This document shows positions 1 through 5,956 of a DNA stretch of 6,906 nucleotides, piece after piece. The number at the start of each line of letters is the position of its first letter. The stretch's first letter is position 1. Position numbers and translations under genes: made by a program. This DNA is from an uncultured Coriobacteriia bacterium (GTDB taxonomy: Bacteria > Actinomycetota > Coriobacteriia > Coriobacteriales > QAMH01), in assembly GCA_902493755.1 (NCBI GenBank), contig CABURF010000059.1:1-6906 (forward strand). Direction: 5' to 3'. The notes beneath the pieces were generated by a model. The model ran no database searches. It was not told the origin of the DNA and was given only the letters and a program-made list of their open reading frames with translations.

Positions 1-1
1 C

Positions 2-91
2 CGCAATGGCCCCATCGGCACCGTGAGCCTGGCATTCCAGAGCGAGTTCACGCGCTTCGATAACCTCGCTCGTCCGGATGACAGATACTAG
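2..91 (+). CDS. dnaB: Replicative DNA helicase DnaB, C-terminal end only
   Basis: An open frame enters from the left edge and stops at TAG 89-91. It encodes about 29 residues beginning RNGPIGTVSLAFQ and ending FTRFDNLARPDDRY. The pattern RNGP-[IT]-GTV-x-L-x-F followed by a [RK]F-[DE]-N segment is the hallmark C-terminus of bacterial DnaB, the hexameric helicase that unwinds DNA at the replication fork; it is close to the tail of E. coli DnaB as I recall it. The helicase core lies outside the window. Position supports the call, because dnaB directly precedes purA in many Gram-positive genomes. The fragment is too short to judge whether the whole gene is intact. Confidence rests on this C-terminal motif plus synteny. 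Confidence 0.78.
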   Translation, partial: RNGPIGTVSLAFQSEFTRFDNLARPDDRY

Positions 92-196
92 GGTGGCTCC
101 CTCGCATTCCCCTCGAATCCTCTGCGTATAGCCCTTCACATTCGATACAATGATGTTTCGCGCGAATGCGCTGAGCCTCTCATTAAGGAGAACCAC
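92..196 (+). promoter_or_regulatory. dnaB-purA spacer with a weak candidate promoter and operator-like palindromes
   Basis: This 105-base gap is the longest non-coding stretch before the purine genes, so it is the natural place for their promoter. TACAAT at 146-151 matches a -10 hexamer at five of six positions, but no good -35 lies 16-18 bases upstream (the best there is around CTGCGT/TGCGTA, 122-128). Just downstream is the perfect palindrome TTCGCGCGAA (157-166). TCGAAT (113-118) and ATTCGA (140-145) form an inverted pair. A strong Shine-Dalgarno AAGGAG (185-190) sits six bases before the purA ATG. No terminator hairpin for dnaB is evident, so read-through from dnaB is also possible. Confidence 0.3.
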
Positions 197-1473
<1,277 letters not shown>

Positions 1474-1474
1474 C

Positions 1475-2758
1475 ATGAATATCCTGCTTTTGGGAAGCGG
1501 CGGGCGCGAGTGCGCCATCGCCACGGCGCTTGTCGAGTCGCCCTCGTGCGACCAGCTCTTCATCGCGCCTGGTAACGGTGGCACGGCAGAGCTCGGCACC
1601 AACGTCGATCTCGAGATTGAGGACGGACTGGCCGTCGTCGACTTTGCCCGCGCCAATAGTTGCGAGCTTGTGGTCATCGGCCCGGAGGCTCCGCTTGTCG
1701 CTGGTGTCGCCGATGCCGTGCGCGGGGCTGGCATCGATTGCTTCGGCCCCGGTGCTGCGGGTGCGCGTCTCGAAGGCTCCAAGGACTTCTCCAAGAGCCT
1801 CATGATGAAGTACGATCTGCCCACGGCGGCATATGGCACCTTCACGGATTGCGATTCCGCGCTCGCCTATCTCAACGAGCATGGCGCTCCCATCGTCGTC
1901 AAGGCCGACGGTCTGGCGGCGGGCAAGGGCGTCACGGTTGCGCTCACCAAGGAGGAGGCCGATGAAGCCATTTGCGAGTGCTTTGACGGTCGCTTTGGCG
2001 AGGCGGGCTCCACGGTCGTCATCGAGGAGATGATGACCGGCCCCGAGTGCTCCATGCTCGCCTTTACCGATGGCATTACCGTGCTCCCCATGGCTCCCTC
2101 GCAGGATCACAAGCGTGCCTACGAGAATGACGAAGGCCCCAACACGGGCGGCATGGGCGTGTATTCGCCGGTGCCCATCGTCACCGATGAGGAGCACGCG
2201 ACCATGATTGACATCATGGAGCGCGCCGTCGCCGGTCTGCGCGAGGAGGGCATCGACTACCGGGGTGTCCTGTATGGCGGCTTCATGCTTACGCCGGAAG
2301 GCCCCAAGCTGCTCGAGTTCAACGCGCGCTTCGGCGATCCGGAGACGCAGGTCGTTCTGCCGCGTCTCGAGACTGACCTGGTCGACGTCATGGTCGCGAC
2401 TGCCCAGCAGCGCCTGAACGAAGTCGAGCTTTCCTGGCGCCCCGAGTGGGCTGTGAGCGTCGTGCTCGCGAGCGAGGGCTACCCTGGCGATTACGAGAAG
2501 GGCCACGAGATCACGGGTATCGACGAGGCTAACGCGCTGCCAGGCGTGCACGTCTACCATGCCGGCACCAAGGTCGTCGACGGCAAGGTCTACACCAACG
2601 GAGGCCGCGTCCTCAACGTCACCGCACTCGGTGATACCTTCGAGGCCGCGCGCGACCGCGCCTACGAGGCCTGCGACCTCATCAACTGGGACGGCAAGTT
2701 CATGCGTCGCGACATCGGCGCCCGTGCCATGAGGGGCCGCAGCGCATGGGAGAGCTAA
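1475..2758 (+). CDS. purD: Phosphoribosylamine-glycine ligase (GAR synthetase)
   Basis: PurD uses ATP to ligate glycine to 5-phosphoribosylamine, forming glycinamide ribonucleotide in the second step of de novo purine synthesis. The 427-residue length is normal for the monofunctional enzyme. Visible hallmarks are the N-domain opening MNILLLGSGGRE, the APGNGGT motif (31-37), the ATP-grasp motif KADGLAAGKG (143-152), the PNTGGMG segment (about 222-228) and the metal/ATP-binding EFNARFGDPETQ (281-292). The C-terminus has the usual DGKFMRRDIG segment. Residue 13 is Cys where most family members I recall have His (GGREHA). The start is one base after the purA stop, with GAGAGGA (1458-1464) upstream, so the two genes are probably co-transcribed and translationally coupled. 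The last 13 bases overlap the next gene. Confidence 0.96.
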   Translation: MNILLLGSGGRECAIATALVESPSCDQLFIAPGNGGTAELGTNVDLEIEDGLAVVDFARANSCELVVIGPEAPLVAGVADAVRGAGIDCFGPGAAGARLEGSKDFSKSLMMKYDLPTAAYGTFTDCDSALAYLNEHGAPIVVKADGLAAGKGVTVALTKEEADEAICECFDGRFGEAGSTVVIEEMMTGPECSMLAFTDGITVLPMAPSQDHKRAYENDEGPNTGGMGVYSPVPIVTDEEHATMIDIMERAVAGLREEGIDYRGVLYGGFMLTPEGPKLLEFNARFGDPETQVVLPRLETDLVDVMVATAQQRLNEVELSWRPEWAVSVVLASEGYPGDYEKGHEITGIDEANALPGVHVYHAGTKVVDGKVYTNGGRVLNVTALGDTFEAARDRAYEACDLINWDGKFMRRDIGARAMRGRSAWES

Positions 2759-3315
2759 TCGAGCACTTCGAGGATCCCGCGATTAGCGAGAAGATCCTCA
2801 GTTCCGTACGCAGCTTCGAGGGACGTCTGGTCAAGGTCGATTCCGTCGACATCGAGTTGCCCAACGGGCACAAGACGCAGCACGAGGTCATTCGTCATCC
2901 CGGTGCGGTATGCGTCATCGCGCTCGACGACCGGGGCCGCGTGCTCATCGTGCGTCAGTACCGTACGGCGCTCGAGCGCGTGACCATCGAGGTTCCCGCA
3001 GGCAAGATCGACCCTGGCGAGGATCCTGAAGATGCCGTGCGCCGCGAGCTCGCCGAAGAGACGGGGTACGTGGCAGGGCAAATTCGTCGCCTTGCCTCCA
3101 TTGCCGTGGCCGTGGGTTATAGCGACGAGATTATCCACCTGTACATGGCGACGGACCTCGTGCCGGGCTCGGCGCATCCGGATGATGACGAATTCGTCGT
3201 CGCTGAGTGGGTGAGTGTAGAGTCGCTCATCGACTCCGTCCTCGACGGCCGCATCGAGGATTCGAAGACCGTTATCGCCGCGCTCATATGCGATGCGTTG
3301 CGCCATAGAATGTAG
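2746..3315 (+). CDS. Nudix hydrolase, ADP-ribose pyrophosphatase type
   Basis: This 189-residue protein has a perfect Nudix box: G86, E92, R100, E101, E104, E105 and G107 fit GX5EX7REUXEEXGU, where the glutamates bind the catalytic metal. Upstream of the box, LIVRQYR (67-73) and EVPAGKID (82-89) are typical of the ADP-ribose pyrophosphatase (NudF-like) branch, which splits ADP-ribose into AMP and ribose 5-phosphate. The N-terminal strand-rich part (about 20-50) fits the dimerisation region of that group. The ATG lies inside the end of purD with a 13-base overlap and a different frame. GAGGGG (2731-2736) nine bases upstream supports this start. Setting in a purine operon fits nucleotide salvage, since both products feed purine or PRPP pools. 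Exact substrate cannot be read from sequence; other nucleoside-diphosphate compounds remain possible. Confidence 0.9.
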   Translation: MGELIEHFEDPAISEKILSSVRSFEGRLVKVDSVDIELPNGHKTQHEVIRHPGAVCVIALDDRGRVLIVRQYRTALERVTIEVPAGKIDPGEDPEDAVRRELAEETGYVAGQIRRLASIAVAVGYSDEIIHLYMATDLVPGSAHPDDDEFVVAEWVSVESLIDSVLDGRIEDSKTVIAALICDALRHRM

Positions 3316-3365
3316 GGCTCCGCAGAGAACAGGCATCTGTGCGGTTGCATGAGTGAGGAGAAGAG

Positions 3366-3830
3366 ATGTCCGCAGAAAAACCGCTGGTAGGAATCATCCT
3401 TGGCTCCAAATCGGATGCTCCGGATTTCGAGGGCTGCAAGGAGATGCTCGAGAAGTTTGGCGTGCCCTACGAGTTCGTCATCCACTCTGCGCATCGTAAT
3501 CCCGATGATGTGCGTGACTGGGCGACAAGCGCCGAGGAGCGTGGTCTCAAGGTCATCATCGCTGGTGCCGGCAAGGCCGCAGCGCTCGGTGGCGTCGTGG
3601 CATCGCACACGCCGCTGCCTGTCATTGCCGTACCCATGAAGACGAGTGACCTGGGCGGTATGGACTCCCTGCTCTCCACGGTGCAGATGCCCACGGGCGT
3701 GCCCCTGGCCTGCGTGGCCATCAACGGCACCAAGAACGCCGCGATCCTCGCGACGGAAATTCTCGGTGTCGCGATGCCCGAGTACCGCAAGGCCATCATC
3801 GAGTACAAGCACGAGCTCGCTGGCAAGTAG
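3366..3830 (+). CDS. purE: N5-carboxyaminoimidazole ribonucleotide mutase (PurE)
   Basis: PurE forms carboxyaminoimidazole ribonucleotide in the middle of de novo purine synthesis. At 154 residues it is the size of a stand-alone class I PurE. The phosphate-binding GSKSD (13-17) and the SAHRNP segment with the catalytic His43 are present, as are GAGKAA (67-72), MKTSDLGGMDSL and STVQMP-GVP further on. Overall it resembles class I mutases of Firmicutes and actinobacteria rather than the animal-type class II carboxylases. The second histidine usual in GAGxAAHL is Ala73 here. The ATG has GAGGAG (3355-3360) five bases upstream. It follows the Nudix gene by 50 bases, probably in the same transcript. 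PurK, the usual partner that makes N5-CAIR, is not in the window and may lie elsewhere or be absent. Confidence 0.95.
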   Translation: MSAEKPLVGIILGSKSDAPDFEGCKEMLEKFGVPYEFVIHSAHRNPDDVRDWATSAEERGLKVIIAGAGKAAALGGVVASHTPLPVIAVPMKTSDLGGMDSLLSTVQMPTGVPLACVAINGTKNAAILATEILGVAMPEYRKAIIEYKHELAGK

Positions 3831-3840
3831 ACGCGCCATC

Positions 3841-3904
3841 GAGAAGGCACCGTCATGATCAAAGTCCTCAGCAAGCTCACGAGTGCGTTTCTCGCGGGTG
3901 CCTT
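3841..3904 (+). promoter_or_regulatory. Inverted repeat that could hide the ribosome-binding site of the exported-protein gene
   Basis: AAGGCACC at 3844-3851 is perfectly complementary to GGTGCCTT at 3897-3904, eight base pairs with a 45-base loop. The left arm covers most of the Shine-Dalgarno GAGAAGG (3841-3847). The right arm lies in the signal-peptide codons. Pairing would reduce translation of the downstream gene relative to purE. No partner or alternative fold is evident, and a match this long can occur by chance. Confidence 0.25.
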
Positions 3905-5687
3905 GATGCTTACCCTGACGATGGGCGCGTGTCCGAGTGCCCATGCAGCCGAGAAGATTGACCAATCCCTGTACGTACCATCGATCTACTCGTACGAATG
4001 CAATCCATGGAGCTTGGATGCTCCTTATGTCATGCTAGAACTCTTGTGCCCCGGCAACGAATTTGGGACGGCGTACACGGGCTTTCAAGCCTATGTCTCC
4101 TCGTCTTCGGATTTCTCGGACCCGCGCGTGACTACCTCGGATTATGAGTGGAATGACCAAGGTTATGCGCATCTGAGCGTGCTGGGTTCCTGGGCGTATC
4201 AGAATCTTCGTGGCGGGCAGACGTATTATATGAAGGTGCGCAGCTACAAGAATACCGACGGAAGTACGAGTCCAGGCGATTCATCGACTTACAGCCCCTG
4301 GAGTGCGGTGACGACGTTCGATGCCCCGGATTACTCCAATCACCTTGCCCAAGACCCCAAGTACACCTACGAGTTTTATGCGCTCAGCAGCGCGAGCACT
4401 ACGATATACGATGGTTGCACGTACCCGATTTACGTCAAGACGGATAATCCCGATCCTAACTCATTTGGGTTTGCAACCGATGCCGGGATGTGCAGCATCG
4501 CAGGTGCTTCCCTCATGTATCCCGATATCGAATTTAAGGACGAATATGTCTTTACTCAAGCCGAAAAGATCAGGGTCGATGGCGGTTATATCTGGGTTTT
4601 TAATACGGAAGACTCTGGCACGTTCGACTTCGAGGTGCGTGAGTACCAGAAGAACGGCTATGTCATCGCCGACAAGTTCAGCTTGACCATCGGTGACTAC
4701 ACACAGGCGCATGATGCGTGGATGGACTCGATCATTGCTCAGGCGACGACGAGCAACATGGACAAGTTCGAGAAGATGGAGGCGGTAAGTGACCACTTGT
4801 TATCGCACTTCAAGTATTTGACCAATGATGAGCACAGCTATCCGCTCACTCTTGCTTCGCAGCCGAACGACCCTTACTTCATAACGAACCGCTGGGATTC
4901 ATATATTTCGCCAGCCGCGCTTTGCCAATTTGCCGAACGCATCGGCGGGTTTACCAAGATCGATAACCTCTATGGCCATTACGCGGAGTATGGCTTCGAC
5001 TGGACGTCTGGCCACTACCTATGCTACTGCTCGGATGGGAACAGAGGGGCCTTTTACCAGGCATGTCCCATGAGTTCTACGGGTGTGGTCGCCTATTCGA
5101 CCATCGACCTCTCCAACCCCCGCAATCTCTATAGCATCAATGGTATCCAGAAGCTTGCTTTTGAAAACCCCAAGCCCGCTGAGCCGTCGGAGCCCACGCC
5201 AGACACGCCCTTGGATCCCGACCAGCCTGCAAACCCTTCGTCTCCCGACTCTACCGTCGGTGACGATAACGAAGGCGTTTCGACCCAGGTAATGTACCGC
5301 CTCTACAACCCCAACTCCGGCGAGCACTTCTACACGTCCTCTCCCGTCGAGCGAGACGCCGTGATTGCCGCTGGCTGGGACGATGAGGGCGAGGGCTGGA
5401 CCGCGCCCACCGAGGGCGTACAGGTCTACCGCCTCTATAACGCGTTCGCCGGCGAGCACCACTACACCATGAGCGAGATCGAGCGCGACATGCTCGTGGA
5501 TGCCGGCTGGACCTGGGAGGAGGGTGGCTGGTTCTCCGATTACTCGCAGGCCGTGCCGCTGTACCGCGCCTACAATCCCAACGCCTTCGCCAACAACCAC
5601 CATTACACGACGGACTGGGGCGAGTTCCAGACGCTGCTGTCCTTTGGTTGGCAGGACGAGGGTATCGGCTGGTACGGGGTGGGCTAG
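3855..5687 (+). CDS. Exported multidomain surface protein with three DUF5648-type repeats
   Basis: This 610-residue protein starts with a signal peptide: Lys3 and Lys7, a hydrophobic core at about 8-25, and AHA-A near residue 31 as the likely cleavage site. MGAC at 23-26 is only a poor lipobox. Residues about 40-157 look like a fibronectin-III domain (AYVSSSSDFS, GGQTYYMKVRSY, YSPWSAVTTF). Residues about 165-280 look like a second beta-sandwich. Residues about 281-410 resemble a degraded transglutaminase-like fold, with a helical lead (DKFEKMEAVSDHLLSHFKY), Cys357 and His387, but CP at 404-405 where the family usually has Asp-Pro. A Pro/Asp-rich linker (about 438-475) leads to three aromatic repeats (about 479-607). 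There is no sortase motif or C-terminal membrane anchor, so the repeats may hold it to the wall. The mature part has eight cysteines. GAGAAGG (3841-3847) supports the start. Exact function unknown; an adhesin or inactive-enzyme scaffold is possible. Confidence 0.85.
   Translation: MIKVLSKLTSAFLAGALMLTLTMGACPSAHAAEKIDQSLYVPSIYSYECNPWSLDAPYVMLELLCPGNEFGTAYTGFQAYVSSSSDFSDPRVTTSDYEWNDQGYAHLSVLGSWAYQNLRGGQTYYMKVRSYKNTDGSTSPGDSSTYSPWSAVTTFDAPDYSNHLAQDPKYTYEFYALSSASTTIYDGCTYPIYVKTDNPDPNSFGFATDAGMCSIAGASLMYPDIEFKDEYVFTQAEKIRVDGGYIWVFNTEDSGTFDFEVREYQKNGYVIADKFSLTIGDYTQAHDAWMDSIIAQATTSNMDKFEKMEAVSDHLLSHFKYLTNDEHSYPLTLASQPNDPYFITNRWDSYISPAALCQFAERIGGFTKIDNLYGHYAEYGFDWTSGHYLCYCSDGNRGAFYQACPMSSTGVVAYSTIDLSNPRNLYSINGIQKLAFENPKPAEPSEPTPDTPLDPDQPANPSSPDSTVGDDNEGVSTQVMYRLYNPNSGEHFYTSSPVERDAVIAAGWDDEGEGWTAPTEGVQVYRLYNAFAGEHHYTMSEIERDMLVDAGWTWEEGGWFSDYSQAVPLYRAYNPNAFANNHHYTTDWGEFQTLLSFGWQDEGIGWYGVG
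5289..5672 (+). repeat. Three tandem DUF5648-type protein repeats
   Basis: Three copies of about 35-40 residues follow each other at the C-terminus of the exported protein, spaced 44-45 residues apart. They start at about bases 5289 (YRLYNPNSGEHFYT), 5424 (YRLYNAFAGEHHYT) and 5559 (YRAYNPNAFANNHHYT). Each runs Y-R-x-Y-N, then an H-[FH]-Y-T core, then a helix-like stretch, then GW-x(2)-E-G/E-x-GW. In each copy the ending is GWDDEGEGW, GWTWEEGGW or GWQDEGIGW. The third copy is the most divergent, with extra residues before HHYT. This repeat family is found at the ends of secreted hydrolases and surface proteins of Gram-positive gut bacteria and is thought to aid wall or glycan attachment; that role is inferred. 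Confidence 0.8.
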
Positions 5688-5760
5688 TGTCGCGTGCTGC
5701 GGCGCTATGGCTGTGAGTCCCTTCATGGGGGCACAAAACATGGCAGACTCTATGTTATCT

Positions 5761-5847
5761 GCCAAGTGGCGTGCTCCTGTGGTCGTTTCCTCGACCACAA
5801 CACCGCATTCCAGGGCGATTTCGCCATGAAATGTGCTCCTGTGGCCG
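5761..5847. repeat. Imperfect 25-base direct repeat, 62 bases apart
   Basis: The copies are 5761-5785 and 5823-5847. Both begin GCCA and share an identical 12-base core GTGCTCCTGTGG (5771-5782 and 5833-5844), then differ by one base before CG. By my alignment 19 of 25 positions match. The first copy runs into the hairpin at 5778-5799. Copies sit just outside the probable left end of the insertion sequence. They may be protein-binding sites, subterminal repeats of a mobile element, or remnants of an earlier insertion. Confidence 0.55.
5778..5799. other. Perfect 8-bp hairpin downstream of the exported-protein gene
   Basis: TGTGGTCG (5778-5785) pairs exactly with CGACCACA (5792-5799) around the six-base loop TTTCCT. 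It begins about 90 bases after the stop codon at 5685-5687. It could end or stabilise the 3' end of that transcript, but no T-rich tract follows, so intrinsic termination is not well supported. A dyad operator or element-end structure is an alternative. Confidence 0.45.
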
Positions 5848-5878
5848 CGCTCTCAGTCACGTCTATAAAGTGGTGTAA

Positions 5879-5907
5879 AAGGCGGGAGTGAGCCAGAGGC
5901 CCGCCTT
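5879..5907 (+). promoter_or_regulatory. Hairpin just inside the insertion-sequence end
   Basis: AAGGCGGG (5879-5886) pairs perfectly with CCCGCCTT (5900-5907) around a 13-base loop. It directly follows the GTGTAAAA motif and lies about 50 bases before the transposase start. The GC-rich stem could damp transcription entering the transposase from outside, as mobile elements often do, or be a transposase-binding dyad. Only three T/C-rich bases follow, so a strong intrinsic terminator is unlikely. Confidence 0.4.
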
Positions 5908-5956
5908 CCAAGTAAACTTGCAATCGCCAAACCGCATAGAGACTTGGAGGTCGAAC

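Larger units (their letters stand above)
5688..5856. other. Non-coding spacer between the exported-protein gene and the insertion sequence
   Basis: I see no credible gene here on either strand; open frames crossing it have no ribosome-binding site and no recognisable protein. It contains the hairpin at 5778-5799 and the direct repeat at 5761-5785/5823-5847, listed separately. It also has a small palindrome GGCG-ATTT-CGCC (5814-5825). There is no T-run after any of these stems, so a classical terminator for the upstream gene is not visible. Confidence 0.5.

Noticed and set aside
3320..3344. Possible terminator hairpin between the Nudix gene and purE
   Set aside because: CCGCAGA and TCTGTGCGG pair only with a two-base bulge, and no T-run follows. 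It would also split an otherwise coherent operon.
3927..3935. Lipoprotein lipobox in the exported protein
   Set aside because: MGAC has Met at -3, which fits poorly, while a good signal-peptidase I site (AHA-A) follows five residues later.
5688..5956. Small genes, tRNA or CRISPR-like array in the last spacer
   Set aside because: No cloverleaf, no regular repeat-spacer pattern (only two imperfect copies), and no start codon with a ribosome-binding site other than the transposase start.
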